Shown: positions 54,367 through 63,477, counted from the stretch's first letter. The stretch: 64,000 nt of DNA from Brevibacillus parabrevis (GCF_003710905.1 NZ_RHHV01000005.1:558001-622000), one strand, 5' to 3'. A program made the numbers and translations. Notes: a model not told the origin generated them from the letters alone.

Positions 54367-56724
54367 GTGGAACAACGGGTCTTAAAAACTTTGGAATACG
54401 ATAAAATTATCGCCCTGTTAGTTGACAAGGCATCTTGCACATATGGAAAAGAAAAAGCAGCAGAGCTGACGCCGTTCGTTCAACTGGACGAGGTCAAAAT
54501 CGCCCAGCAAGGAACGCAGGAAGCTGCTACGGTACTCCGCTTGAAAGGCAGCGCCCCATTGGGAGGCATTCGCGACATCAGAAGCTCCGTCCAACGAGCC
54601 AGGCTGAATGCGATGCTGGCCCCGCTGGAGCTTTTGGACATTGCCAGCACGATCATGGCTGGCCGTCGCTTGAAAAATTTCTTGCTGGATATGTGCCAGG
54701 ACCATGACTTGCCGCTGCTTCAGCTACAGGCAGAGCGCATCGAGGGCTTGCGCGAGCTGGAAATGGAAATTCGCCGCTGCATCGATGAAAACGGCGATGT
54801 GCTGGACAGTGCCAGCGTCGAGCTGCGTCAGGTTCGTCAGGAAATCAGGCAGGTGGAATCGCGCATCCGTGAGAAGCTGGATCAGATGACGCGCTCCTCC
54901 TCGTATCAAAAAATGTTGATGGAAAACATCGTAACCATCCGCGGCGATCGCTTCGTCATTCCGGTGAAGCAGGAATACCGCCACGTCTTTGGCGGGATTG
55001 TCCACGACCAGTCTGCGTCAGGTGCCACTTTGTTCATCGAGCCGGAAGTGATCGTGTCGATGAACAACAAGTTGCGCGAACTGCGCTTGCGTGAAGAGCG
55101 CGAGGTTGAGCGCATTTTGTACATTTTGACCGAGCAAGTCTCCTTTGCGGTGGAAGCTCTGAGCGAAAATGTCGATGCGCTGACTGAGCTTGACTTCCTG
55201 TTTGCCAAGGCACAGCTCGCCTGGAGCATGAAGGCAGTCTGTCCCAAACTGAACGACCGCGGTTATTTGCAGATGAGAAAAGCGCGGCATCCGCTGATCC
55301 CGCGAGAAGTCGTCGTTCCCGTCGACGTCGAGCTGGGTGGAGAGTATCAGGCGATTGTCGTGACTGGTCCGAACACGGGCGGTAAAACCGTTTCGTTGAA
55401 AACGATCGGGCTGTTGTCGCTGATGGCGATGTCGGGGCTGCATATCCCGGCAGAGGAAGAGAGCGAAATGACGGTGTTCTCCTCCGTCTTTGCCGATATC
55501 GGGGATGAGCAGTCCATCGAGCAGAGCCTTTCCACCTTTTCCAGTCATATGACCAATATCATCTCCATTCTGGAAAAAATGGATGAGAAAAGTTTGGTGC
55601 TGTTCGATGAGCTGGGAGCGGGTACAGACCCGACAGAAGGGGCTGCGCTCGCCATGTCGATTATCGACCATGTGATTGACTCCGGCGCGCGGATGGTGGC
55701 CACGACCCACTACAGCGAGCTGAAGGCGTATGCGTACGACAGACCGGAAGTGATCAACGCCAGCGTGGAGTTCGATGTGCAGACTTTGCGCCCGACTTAC
55801 CGTTTGCTCGTCGGCGTGCCAGGGCGGTCCAACGCTTTTGCCATTGCCAGACGATTGGGGCTGCCGGAAGCGATCATCGAAGTCGCTCGCGGCTCGATCA
55901 GCGAGGAAGACAACCAGGTGGAAAGCATGATTGCTTCCCTTGAACGCAACCGCAAATCGGCAGAAGCGGACAGAAATGCAGCCGCCTCCTTGCGCCGCGA
56001 AGCGGAAGAACTGCGTCGCCAGCTCGATGAAGAGCGCGCCCGTTTTGCCGAAGAGAAAAACAAGCTGATGGAACGCGCCGAAGAAGAAGCGCGGATCGCT
56101 GTCCAACTGGCCAAAGAAGAGGCGGAGACGATCATTCGCGAACTGCGCGAGATGCGCGACGATGGCGTCGAGATCAAGGAACACCGCCTGATCGAGGCGA
56201 AAAAGCGGCTCGGCAACGCAGTGCTTGAGCTGGAAAAGGAAAAAGTGAAGAAGCCGGCCAGAGCCGTTCGCGCCACCCAGATCAAGGTGGGCGACGAAGT
56301 CATGGTCACCAGTTTCGGACAAAAAGGAACTGTGCTGGAAAAAGTGAATAACGACGAGTTTCTCGTGCAGATCGGCATCATGAAGATGAAAGTCAGACGC
56401 GATGACATGAATGTGCAAAACTCGATCACGCAAAAGCCGCAGGCTGCTCCGTACACATCGGTCAATCGCCGGACAGCCAGCATCAAAATGGACCTCGACT
56501 TGCGCGGATATAACGTCGAGGATGCCATTCGGGAGATGGATCAGTTCCTAGACGATGCGCTTTTGGGCGGACTGCACTCCGTATCGATCATTCACGGGCA
56601 TGGCACAGGCGTCTTGCGCAAAGGAGTACACGAATACTTGCGCAGCCACCGCAACGTCAAGTCCTTCCGCCTCGGCGGTCAAGGTGAGGGCGGCGTTGGC
56701 GCTACGATAGCCGAACTGAAATAG
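54367..56724 (+). CDS. mutS2: Endonuclease/ATPase MutS2
   Basis: 785 aa. MutS-like core with Walker A GPNTGGKT, the SIEQSLSTFSSHM block and Walker B LVLFDELGAGTDPTEG; then a long coiled coil (about 520-640), a KOW-like part and the C-terminal Smr domain (LDLRGYNVEDAI, IIHGHGTGVLRKGV). MutS2 acts in recombination control and in ribosome rescue after collisions in B. subtilis. GTG start with AAGGAGG upstream. It lacks the mismatch-binding domain, as expected. Confidence 0.95.
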   Translation: MEQRVLKTLEYDKIIALLVDKASCTYGKEKAAELTPFVQLDEVKIAQQGTQEAATVLRLKGSAPLGGIRDIRSSVQRARLNAMLAPLELLDIASTIMAGRRLKNFLLDMCQDHDLPLLQLQAERIEGLRELEMEIRRCIDENGDVLDSASVELRQVRQEIRQVESRIREKLDQMTRSSSYQKMLMENIVTIRGDRFVIPVKQEYRHVFGGIVHDQSASGATLFIEPEVIVSMNNKLRELRLREEREVERILYILTEQVSFAVEALSENVDALTELDFLFAKAQLAWSMKAVCPKLNDRGYLQMRKARHPLIPREVVVPVDVELGGEYQAIVVTGPNTGGKTVSLKTIGLLSLMAMSGLHIPAEEESEMTVFSSVFADIGDEQSIEQSLSTFSSHMTNIISILEKMDEKSLVLFDELGAGTDPTEGAALAMSIIDHVIDSGARMVATTHYSELKAYAYDRPEVINASVEFDVQTLRPTYRLLVGVPGRSNAFAIARRLGLPEAIIEVARGSISEEDNQVESMIASLERNRKSAEADRNAAASLRREAEELRRQLDEERARFAEEKNKLMERAEEEARIAVQLAKEEAETIIRELREMRDDGVEIKEHRLIEAKKRLGNAVLELEKEKVKKPARAVRATQIKVGDEVMVTSFGQKGTVLEKVNNDEFLVQIGIMKMKVRRDDMNVQNSITQKPQAAPYTSVNRRTASIKMDLDLRGYNVEDAIREMDQFLDDALLGGLHSVSIIHGHGTGVLRKGVHEYLRSHRNVKSFRLGGQGEGGVGATIAELK

Positions 56725-56744
56725 AGATGTCGGGAGGAGATTCC

Positions 56745-57155
56745 ATGGCAGGCCTTATGCACAATCCATATTTTGCAACTGCCGCTTACTTTACCGTTAC
56801 GGGACTCGCGATGATTTTGTTTTTGGTCGTCTTCGAACTCGTGACGCGTTATCACGTATGGGCAGAGCTGAAACGTGGAAACATGGCCGTCGCGATGGCA
56901 ACAGGCGGAAAAATTTTCGGGATCGCCAACATTTTCCGCTATTCGATTCAGGCGAATCTTTCTTTGGGGCAAGCGCTGATCTGGGGCACATTCGGATTTT
57001 GCCTGCTATTGGTCGCGTACTTCATTTTTGAATTTATGACCCCTTCGTTCAAGGTGGATCAGGAAATAGCCAATGACAACAGGGCGATCGGCTTTATTGC
57101 GATGGTCCTGTCCATCGGCTTTTCTTATATTATCGGAGTCAGCCTGTCCAGGTAG
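56745..57155 (+). CDS. DUF350 membrane protein (YshE-like)
   Basis: A 136-residue protein with four hydrophobic segments and the DUF350 features AMATGGKIFGIANIFRYSIQ and FKVDQEIANDNRAIGFI. YshE, downstream of mutS2 in Bacillus, is of this type. The ATG at 56745 has GGGAGGAG 5 nt upstream; the ATG at 56727 precedes that site. Function unknown. Confidence 0.85.
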   Translation: MAGLMHNPYFATAAYFTVTGLAMILFLVVFELVTRYHVWAELKRGNMAVAMATGGKIFGIANIFRYSIQANLSLGQALIWGTFGFCLLLVAYFIFEFMTPSFKVDQEIANDNRAIGFIAMVLSIGFSYIIGVSLSR

Positions 57156-57196
57156 AGCGCAGTCGTGCTTTCGACGCGGCGAAGGAGGGAAGCGGT

Positions 57197-57514
57197 GTGG
57201 AAGACAAACGGCCACAGCAGTTTGCAGGGATCGCCTGGGAAAATGGCAGGCAGCACAGCATTGCCATGGCAGATGGGGAAAATTTGCTCATGGCGCTGGT
57301 GCGCGCGCAGATGCCGATCGATTTTTTCTGTACCACCGGAAAGTGCCGGACTTGTATGGTCAGAGCAAATATTCCCGCAGATTCTGCTCCCGCTCCTTCT
57401 GCGACAGAGCAATACCGTCTGGGGGACGCAGCGCAAAAAGGGTATCGGCTTGCTTGTCAGGTTTACGTGAGCGGGCCGTTGACCGTTTTTTTGGACAGTT
57501 CCGGCTCTGCTTGA
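57197..57514 (+). CDS. Plant-type 2Fe-2S ferredoxin-like protein
   Basis: A 105-residue beta-grasp ferredoxin with cluster ligands C45-x4-C50-x2-C53 (FFCTTGKCRTC) and C87 (YRLACQV). An electron carrier of unknown partner. GTG start at 57197 after AAGGAGGG. It follows the DUF350 gene by 41 nt in the same direction, so the two are probably co-transcribed with mutS2. Confidence 0.88.
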   Translation: MEDKRPQQFAGIAWENGRQHSIAMADGENLLMALVRAQMPIDFFCTTGKCRTCMVRANIPADSAPAPSATEQYRLGDAAQKGYRLACQVYVSGPLTVFLDSSGSA

Positions 57515-57527
57515 AAAGAAACCCTGG

Positions 57528-57556
57528 TTGAACGATATTTCAATCGAGAGTATAAT
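57528..57556 (+). promoter_or_regulatory. Promoter of the small peptide / sugar dehydrogenase unit
   Basis: TTGAAC (57528-57533) and perfect TATAAT (57551-57556) at 17 nt. Confidence 0.75.
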
Positions 57557-57562
57557 TAGGAT

Positions 57563-57655
57563 TTGGCAGAGAGTTCCGCACTTTTTTCCCAATCGGGTGC
57601 GGTCCCATGCCCTCTTGGACAGGGCCGAGCCTACAATTTGAAACATGGGGAGGAG
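57563..57655 (+). promoter_or_regulatory. Structured leader before the 24-residue peptide
   Basis: Two stems can be drawn in the ~95-nt leader: CCGCAC (57576-57581) with GTGCGG (57597-57602), and GCCCT (57609-57613) with AGGGC (57621-57625). No known riboswitch signature was recognised and no T tract follows the second stem, so it is not a plain terminator. Confidence 0.35.
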
Positions 57656-57660
57656 CAGCC

Positions 57661-57735
57661 TTGGAGACGTTGTACAAGGTCCTCATAGGATTGTGCGTGC
57701 TTTTTATCGCTGCGGGCATTTACTATCTGTCGTAA
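57661..57735 (+). CDS. 24-residue single-span membrane peptide
   Basis: A short ORF with TTG start, GGGGAGGAG about 5 nt upstream, and product METLYKVLIGLCVLFIAAGI followed by YYLS. It is one hydrophobic span with a basic residue on the N-terminal side. It lies between a good promoter and the sugar dehydrogenase gene. Its strong ribosome binding site is the main evidence that it is made; it is not assigned to a family. Confidence 0.5.
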   Translation: METLYKVLIGLCVLFIAAGIYYLS

Positions 57736-57812
57736 GCAGTTTTGCAAGTTGGCCGCGTGACTGTTTGGTCACCCGGACCTTACCTTAGAGAACGTGAAAG
57801 AGGAGATACGCA

Positions 57813-59111
57813 ATGACTCAGCCTGTACGCGTAGCTGTAGTGGGATTAGGGTTTGTCGGCTTGCCGCTTGCTCTTACTTATGCCATGAAAGGAGCAAACG
57901 TTGTCGGCATTGACGTCCTGCCTCACGTCGTCGATGAAATTAATGCGGGTCACTCCCACCACCTGGAGTCCTATCAAGGGAAGACTTTGCCGGAAATTTT
58001 GAAAGAACAAATAGAAGCGAAGCGGTTCCGCGCTACGACCTCCTACGAGGAAGCGGCTGCGGAAGTCGATCATTATATCGTGACAGCCGGTTTGCCAGTG
58101 CATAACGGCGACCCGGACCTCGGCCCGTTGAAAAACTGTGCCCAAACGCTTGGGGGCGTGCTGAAAAAAGGCGATACGATCATGATCAGAAGCACGGTCG
58201 TCCCGGGAACGACAGAAGAAGTGATTTTGCCGATTCTCGAAGAGGCGAGCGGTCTGGTCGCAGGCGTCGATTTCTACCTCACGTATTGCTCCGAGCGAAT
58301 TGCGGAGGGACGAGCTTTTGAAGAGTTCATCCACATGCCGCTCGTGCTCGGCGGGATCAACGAGATCAGTGCCGAAAAAGGCAAAGAGCTGCTGTCCGTC
58401 ATCAGCGAAACGGACATTACTATCTCGGATATCCGCGTCGTGGAAACAGCCAAAGTGATCGAAAACATCCAGCGTGACGTGAATATCGCCATGGTGCAGG
58501 AGTTTGCCCGTTTTGCCGAGGCGTTCGGGATCGATACGTTTGAACTGATCAAGGTCGCCAATACGCACACGCGTGTGAACCTGTTGACCCCAGGACCGGG
58601 TGTAGGCGGCTTCTGCCTGCCAAACGCCCTGTACTACCTGCAACCGAAAGCGCGCGAGCTGGAAGTGTCCCTGCCGATTTTGCAGCAGGCGCGCCTCACG
58701 AACGACGCTGTGCCGGAAGTGCTGATCGGCATGCTGGAAAAAGCGTTGAAGCAAAAAGGCAAGTCACTCGCAGGAAGCCGTGTAGCTGTCTTGGGCTTGG
58801 CGATGAAAGATTTCTCCAACGACGACCGCGTCAGCCCGGTGCATGACCTGATCAAGCTGTTGCTCGCCAAAGGCGTCGAAGTTCGCTCGTATGACCCGGC
58901 TGTTCCGACTGCGTACGAGCACAAGGCAGACTCTCTGGAAGCAGCCGTGCGCGGCGCTGATGCCCTGTATTTGACGGCGGTGCAAAAAGAATTTGCCGAA
59001 GTGAACTGGGATGAGGTAGCAGAAAAAATGGCTGACTCGCCGATCCTGTTTGACACGAAAAACCGCATTCCGCTCGATTCGGTCAGCAAAGCGACGGTTG
59101 TCCGCATTTAA
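57813..59111 (+). CDS. Nucleotide-sugar dehydrogenase (UDP-ManNAc/UDP-glucose dehydrogenase family)
   Basis: Makes UDP-sugar uronic acids for cell-surface polysaccharides. 432 aa; N-terminal NAD motif VAVVGLGFVGLPLALTYA, catalytic Lys in VVETAKVIENIQRDVNIA and catalytic Cys in GPGVGGFCLPNALYYL. In the usual motif GG-H-C-I-P a His precedes the Cys; here it is Phe. WecC-like enzymes are closest in overall features, but the substrate is uncertain. AAAGAGGAG upstream. Confidence 0.87.
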   Translation: MTQPVRVAVVGLGFVGLPLALTYAMKGANVVGIDVLPHVVDEINAGHSHHLESYQGKTLPEILKEQIEAKRFRATTSYEEAAAEVDHYIVTAGLPVHNGDPDLGPLKNCAQTLGGVLKKGDTIMIRSTVVPGTTEEVILPILEEASGLVAGVDFYLTYCSERIAEGRAFEEFIHMPLVLGGINEISAEKGKELLSVISETDITISDIRVVETAKVIENIQRDVNIAMVQEFARFAEAFGIDTFELIKVANTHTRVNLLTPGPGVGGFCLPNALYYLQPKARELEVSLPILQQARLTNDAVPEVLIGMLEKALKQKGKSLAGSRVAVLGLAMKDFSNDDRVSPVHDLIKLLLAKGVEVRSYDPAVPTAYEHKADSLEAAVRGADALYLTAVQKEFAEVNWDEVAEKMADSPILFDTKNRIPLDSVSKATVVRI

Positions 59112-59146
59112 CAAATAAATACGCGAACAGCATTCCACAAGGGAAG

Positions 59147-59187
59147 CCTCCGCAAAGCGTCACATGCAGCGTTTGCGGAGGTTTTTT
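59147..59187 (+). terminator. Terminator after the sugar dehydrogenase gene
   Basis: CCTCCGCAAAGCG and CGTTTGCGGAGG form the stem, followed by TTTTTT. Confidence 0.85.
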
Positions 59188-59335
59188 ACGCGAGAATCGC
59201 GCCTGTCAGCACGTACAGGAGAAACCGATTTTGCGTTTCGCTGTTTTCACGTATAACTCCCCGTTTTTATGGCAATAGTAACCAGGTAAGATCATATTTC
59301 AATGTCATGTAAGTGATACATGCTAGGAGGCAAAA

Positions 59336-59536
59336 ATGGAACGTGGTAGAGTAAAATGGTTCAACAGCGAAAAAGGTTTCGGTTTTATCGAGAGAGATGG
59401 GGCAGATGACGTATTCGTTCACTTCTCCGCGATTCAAGGAGACGGGTACAAATCCTTGGATGAGGGACAGGAAGTAGAGTTTGACGTGGAAAACGGTCAA
59501 CGCGGCCCTCAAGCGACAAACGTTCGGAAGCTGTAA
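59336..59536 (+). CDS. cspD: Cold shock protein (CspA family)
   Basis: A 66-residue single-stranded nucleic-acid-binding OB fold: RNP1 KGFGFIERD and RNP2 [14 protein letters not shown] upstream. An RNA chaperone; the letter D is a convention and the exact paralog is uncertain. It has its own terminator. Confidence 0.93.
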   Translation: MERGRVKWFNSEKGFGFIERDGADDVFVHFSAIQGDGYKSLDEGQEVEFDVENGQRGPQATNVRKL

Positions 59537-59550
59537 AAGCCAAAAACGAC

Positions 59551-59582
59551 AAACAGACTCAGTTGCTGAGTCTGTTTTTTTT
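59551..59582 (+). terminator. Terminator of the cold shock gene
   Basis: AAACAGACTCAG and CTGAGTCTGTTT with a 3-nt loop, then a T tract. Confidence 0.85.
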
Positions 59583-59759
59583 GTGCGCGTAACGTTTGTG
59601 CTGGCATTCGCCTTTTTTTGCGAGGCAGTGTCATCTGTCCCACACGCTTTGTCCACTGGCCCCGGCTCCAAGGCGTCCAACAGCGGGATGCGAAACAGCC
59701 AGGGGACAAAAGCGAAAGCGCAGCCGAAGTTTAAGCGCAAAATGAGCACAGCGCTCAGG
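59583..59759. other. Intergenic region, nothing recognised
   Basis: About 180 nt between the cold shock terminator and the dppA terminator. A minus-strand frame starting at 59749 with a hydrophobic beginning (MLILRLNFGCAFAFVPWLF) crosses the cold shock terminator and lacks a ribosome binding site, so it was not called. Confidence 0.3.
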
Positions 59760-59795
59760 CAAAAAAGGCACGGCGTGATTGCCCTGCCTTTTTGT
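59760..59795. terminator. Terminator of the D-aminopeptidase gene
   Basis: AAAAAAGGCA and TGCCTTTTT form the stem; used by the minus-strand gene, with T tracts on both strands. Confidence 0.75.
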
Positions 59796-59820
59796 GCGTC
59801 TGATGGACGAGTGCCGCTTC

Positions 59821-60648
59821 CTAGAAAAATTCTGCTTCGGAAGCGAGGTTCAGCATGGCTCGCATCGTTTTGTACAAATCTTGCGGGTCTTCCGTGCTGT
59901 AATAGACAGTATTTGTCGCCGTCTCGTAGCGGGTGCCAGGAACAATCGCTGCCATTTCCGCTTGGCCGGCATGGGAAAATTCCATCGCCATCTCCAGCGG
60001 GGTGGTGTTGATGAACGGAGCAATCGAGGAGATGTTGCCCAAAGCGAGCTTCGTTTGCTCCTGCAAGGCAGCAGACGCTTCTTCACGCGACAGACAGATA
60101 GCAGCTGTGCGCGATACCGCTTCCTTGACGATGGCGGTATGAATGCCAGGAATCAGCTCAGCCGCTTCTTTGGCAATGAGATTGTCGCCGGACACCATGA
60201 CGACCGGAACGTTGTACAAGCCTGCTACAGCAGCGTTAAAGCCAAATTCGCCTACGACTCGTCCGTTGATGTACAAATTGCGGACGACACCAGACATGGT
60301 GTGGCTGAGCACGCCAGGAACCCCTTGACGGGTGTGGTAGCCGATGAACATGGCGGCATCAAAGCTTGCGTCCAAACCTTGCATCATGGAGCAGTCGCGA
60401 GGGGAGCCAGCGAGCAGACGAGCTTTCGGGTGCAGCTTTTCCCACAAAATGTTGTTCATCGTGTTGTGGCTGTCCGCGACGACGATTTCCGTCACGCCGC
60501 TGGCGAGGGCCGCTTCGATGACGGCATTCGCATCGTCCGTCATGAACTGACGGCCGCGCTGGTAGTTCACACCCGAATCAGGATTGATGTAGCTGGTGTC
60601 TACGATGCCGGAAATGCCTTCCATATCTACGGAGAGAAAAAGTTTCAT
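59821..60648 (-). CDS. dppA: DppA-type D-aminopeptidase (peptidase family M55)
   Basis: A 275-residue zinc peptidase that cleaves D-Ala-containing dipeptides. The N-terminal SVDMEGISGI (metal Asp/Glu), VADSHNTMNNILWEKL and MFIGYHTRQGVPGVLSHT (His) blocks are typical of M55. The ATG at 60648 (AAAGGA 10-11 nt upstream) is preferred over 60660, which abuts the site. It stands without the dppBCDE transporter genes and may recycle wall-derived D-amino acids. Confidence 0.9.
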   Translation of the reverse strand: MKLFLSVDMEGISGIVDTSYINPDSGVNYQRGRQFMTDDANAVIEAALASGVTEIVVADSHNTMNNILWEKLHPKARLLAGSPRDCSMMQGLDASFDAAMFIGYHTRQGVPGVLSHTMSGVVRNLYINGRVVGEFGFNAAVAGLYNVPVVMVSGDNLIAKEAAELIPGIHTAIVKEAVSRTAAICLSREEASAALQEQTKLALGNISSIAPFINTTPLEMAMEFSHAGQAEMAAIVPGTRYETATNTVYYSTEDPQDLYKTMRAMLNLASEAEFF

Positions 60649-60770
60649 GTTTGGTTTCATCCTTTCGCGTGCGATTCAAAATCGTCCCAGTTCTATGTAA
60701 CCAGATTGTCCCTCTGGAGGCAACCATGAATACAGATTCTTCAAACAGTTTTTACTTTCAGGTTGCAGCC

Positions 60771-60813
60771 AAAAAAGCACGGGAAGCGCCTGTGCAGGGC
60801 ATCCGTGCTTTCA
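60771..60813 (-). terminator. Terminator of the minus-strand glycosyltransferase gene
   Basis: On the minus strand AAGCACGG and CCGTGCTT form the stem, followed by TTTT; it overlaps the stop codon. Confidence 0.7.
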
Positions 60814-61947
60814 GTTGTTCAACAGCTTGCGATAAAGCGTCAAAATGTCAGCGGTCATCTGCTGGATGGTGAAGGTTGCCTCGACTTTTTCCAGGGCGTT
60901 TTGCACCAATGTCTCCCGCAGTGCAGGCTCGGTCCAGATTCGCTCCATCGCTTTGGACAGAGCGGCAGGATCGTTTGGCTCGACGAGCAAGCCTGTGCGC
61001 TCCTGGAAGACGAACTCTTTCACGCCGCCGACATTGCTGGCGACGACAGGCACCTTGGAGGCCATCGCTTCGATGAGCGTGTAGCCCAGCCCTTCATACA
61101 AGGAAGAATGAACAAAACCATCAATCGCATGCAAGCAGGAAGGGATGTCCTGACGAAACCCGGCGAACCGGACGCGATCCACGAGGCCCAACTCTTGCGC
61201 CTTTGCTTCCAGCAGTGGACGTTCCGGGCCATCGCCGATCATGACCAAATAAGCGTCATTGCCGTTGTTCTGTGCAAAAGTATGGAAGGCGTCGAGCAGG
61301 ATCGGCAGTCCTTTGACCGGAACAAATCGCGCTACGGTTCCGAACATAAAGGCGTCCTCAGGCACGTTCCATTCCGCGCGAAAACGTTTGCGGTCCGCTT
61401 CACGCAGCATATCTTGCTGATAAGGAGACAAGTCCATGCCGTTGTAGATGACGCTGAGCTGGGAATTTTTCACGCCCTGCGCGCGCAAATCGTCGGCAAT
61501 GGCGCCGCTGACAGCGATGTAATGCCGATTCCAGTGGCGCGTGCTCCGTTCCATCAGGCTGACAATCGCGTACGCCAGCGTGCCCGCATAGTCGAAGCGC
61601 AGCGCACTGTGCACCGTAGTCAACAGCGGTACATTCATGCCAAGCGCGGCAAGCCGGGAAAAAAAGTTGGCTTTCACTCCGTGCGTATGGATGATCGCTG
61701 GACCAAACGAAAGAAAAGTCTGCCGCAAAGCTTGTAGCAGACGAATGTCAAATCGCCCGAACTGGTTTAACGCAATCACGTTGATGCCAGCTTCCCTCAG
61801 CTTTTTGGCAAAGAGCGAATCGTAGAAGCAGACGACAGCAACGTCGACTTCTTCCGCAGGAAACGTGGAGACCAGATTGAGAATATGTTGTTCCGCACCG
61901 CCAAATTCCCCCCCGCCAATCACGTGGAGGACTCGTAGTTTGCTCAT
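60811..61947 (-). CDS. Glycosyltransferase family 4 (GT-B)
   Basis: A 378-residue GT-B enzyme. N-terminal HVIGGGEFGGAEQHILNLV, central KRFRAEWNVPEDAFMFGTVARFVPVKGLP and the C-terminal donor-binding block EGLGYTLIEAMASKVPVVASNVGGVKE. It probably builds a surface polysaccharide or glycolipid. Divergent from the second glycosyltransferase gene. Confidence 0.88.
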   Translation of the reverse strand: MSKLRVLHVIGGGEFGGAEQHILNLVSTFPAEEVDVAVVCFYDSLFAKKLREAGINVIALNQFGRFDIRLLQALRQTFLSFGPAIIHTHGVKANFFSRLAALGMNVPLLTTVHSALRFDYAGTLAYAIVSLMERSTRHWNRHYIAVSGAIADDLRAQGVKNSQLSVIYNGMDLSPYQQDMLREADRKRFRAEWNVPEDAFMFGTVARFVPVKGLPILLDAFHTFAQNNGNDAYLVMIGDGPERPLLEAKAQELGLVDRVRFAGFRQDIPSCLHAIDGFVHSSLYEGLGYTLIEAMASKVPVVASNVGGVKEFVFQERTGLLVEPNDPAALSKAMERIWTEPALRETLVQNALEKVEATFTIQQMTADILTLYRKLLNN

Positions 61948-62101
61948 GTAATTTCACCCGAATCTTAGTAAGAAAACCTCTGTCGAAGGTTTAACCAAAG
62001 CCATTCTCACTATAGCAGATGGCTGATAGATTCGCAATAAGACAGCACTTGTGGTATCGTTTAGGATGGAAAACGTAAAAACGAGAAGGACGGTTACATA
62101 C

Positions 62102-63466
62102 ATGAAGGCGCATAACGTTTTGATCATATGCTACATTTTTCCTCCCATCGGGGGCGGAGGGGTGCCGCGGCCGCTGAAAATGGCCAAATATTTGGGGGAG
62201 TTCGGCTGGAACGTGCACGTGCTTACCGTCGATCCGACTTACCATGCAACGCTTGATCCAACGCTTTTGACCCAGCTTCCGGCTGACGTCAGCATTCATC
62301 GGGCGAAAGAGTGGAAGCTGTTGCCGGGCAGAGGACAAGCTGCTGCGGCAAGCGGGAGCGGCTCGACTGCCGTGGCAAACACCGGCGCGCGTCCATCGTT
62401 GAAAGCGCAGGTCAAAAAGCAGATCGTGAACGTCCTGAAAAAGGTCAAGCCGTACTTGTTGATCCCGGACGATCAAATTCTTTGGCTGCCCAATGCGCTC
62501 AAGCTCGGGCGGGAAATCATGCGTCAGGAAAAAATCGACGTGATTTTCTCCACCTCCGGGCCTGTTACCAACCATCTGATTGCCGAAAAGCTTGCCGACG
62601 AATTTGGCTGCAAATGGGTGGCAGACTTCCGCGATCCGTGGACGCAAAACATGCACACTTCGGGTATTCCGTGGCGCGAACGTCTGGAAGAGCGGATGGA
62701 AGCGCGAGTAATGGCAAAAGCGGATGCGATTACGACGGTAACGGCGACTTTTGCCGAAAACTTCCGCAAGAAGCACCAGGAGCGAATCAAGCGGATGGAG
62801 CTGATCTACAACGGCTTCGATCAGGGCGATTTCCAAGGGCTTGCTCCAAGTCACGCGGCTCCCGGCAAATTCCACGCTGTCTATGCGGGCATTTTGTATC
62901 AAAAGCGCAATCCGCGGCTGCTCTTGCAAGCAATCCGCGAGCTGATCGACGAAGGCAAGGTGGACAGGCAAGAGCTGATGCTCAGCTTTGCAGGCGTGTT
63001 TGACTATCCCGGCTATTCGGAGAACCGGGACTGCGTGAAGGCGCTCGAACTGGGCGACATCGTGCGCGTCTTGGGAAATTTGCCGCACAAGGAAGCGCTC
63101 GGATTGATGAAAAGCGCCGACGCCCTTTTGCTGATCGGGGATGTGTCGAGTGATGCCGGGGCGTACATCCCGGGCAAGCTCTACGAGTACATGGGCATCG
63201 GCAATCCGATACTCGCCTTGAACAAGGCGGGAGAGGCGACGGAGATTATCGAGAATTTCCGTCTCGGCCAAGTAGCCGATCCGGAACAGAAGGATGCGAT
63301 CAAAGAAGCTTATTGGAAGCTGTATCGGGAATGGAAGGAAAACAGCAGTCAGGCAAAAGGCGAGGCAGAGCGCGGAGCGGACTTTGCCGAGCGAGTCAAG
63401 CCGTACGAGCGCCGCGAGCAGGCAAGACAGTTGGCCGACCTGATGAATGAGCTGCTGACCAGATAA
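62102..63466 (+). CDS. Glycosyltransferase (GT-B, family 4-like)
   Basis: 454 aa. N-terminal NVLIICYIFPPIGGGGVPRPLKMAKYL, the loop that binds the acceptor, and C-terminal ADALLLIGDVSSDAGAYIPGKLYEYMGIGNPILAL for the donor nucleotide. This type with PPIGGGG is common in polysaccharide gene clusters. A low-complexity insert near residues 75-110 (RGQAAAASGSGSTAVANTGA) is unusual. The start at 62102 has AAGGACGG about 11 nt upstream. Confidence 0.88.
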   Translation: MKAHNVLIICYIFPPIGGGGVPRPLKMAKYLGEFGWNVHVLTVDPTYHATLDPTLLTQLPADVSIHRAKEWKLLPGRGQAAAASGSGSTAVANTGARPSLKAQVKKQIVNVLKKVKPYLLIPDDQILWLPNALKLGREIMRQEKIDVIFSTSGPVTNHLIAEKLADEFGCKWVADFRDPWTQNMHTSGIPWRERLEERMEARVMAKADAITTVTATFAENFRKKHQERIKRMELIYNGFDQGDFQGLAPSHAAPGKFHAVYAGILYQKRNPRLLLQAIRELIDEGKVDRQELMLSFAGVFDYPGYSENRDCVKALELGDIVRVLGNLPHKEALGLMKSADALLLIGDVSSDAGAYIPGKLYEYMGIGNPILALNKAGEATEIIENFRLGQVADPEQKDAIKEAYWKLYREWKENSSQAKGEAERGADFAERVKPYERREQARQLADLMNELLTR

Positions 63467-63477
63467 CGTTGACCCCA

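Noticed and set aside
59267..59749. 160-codon minus-strand frame with a hydrophobic start
   Set aside because: It runs through the cold shock gene and its terminator and lacks a ribosome binding site.
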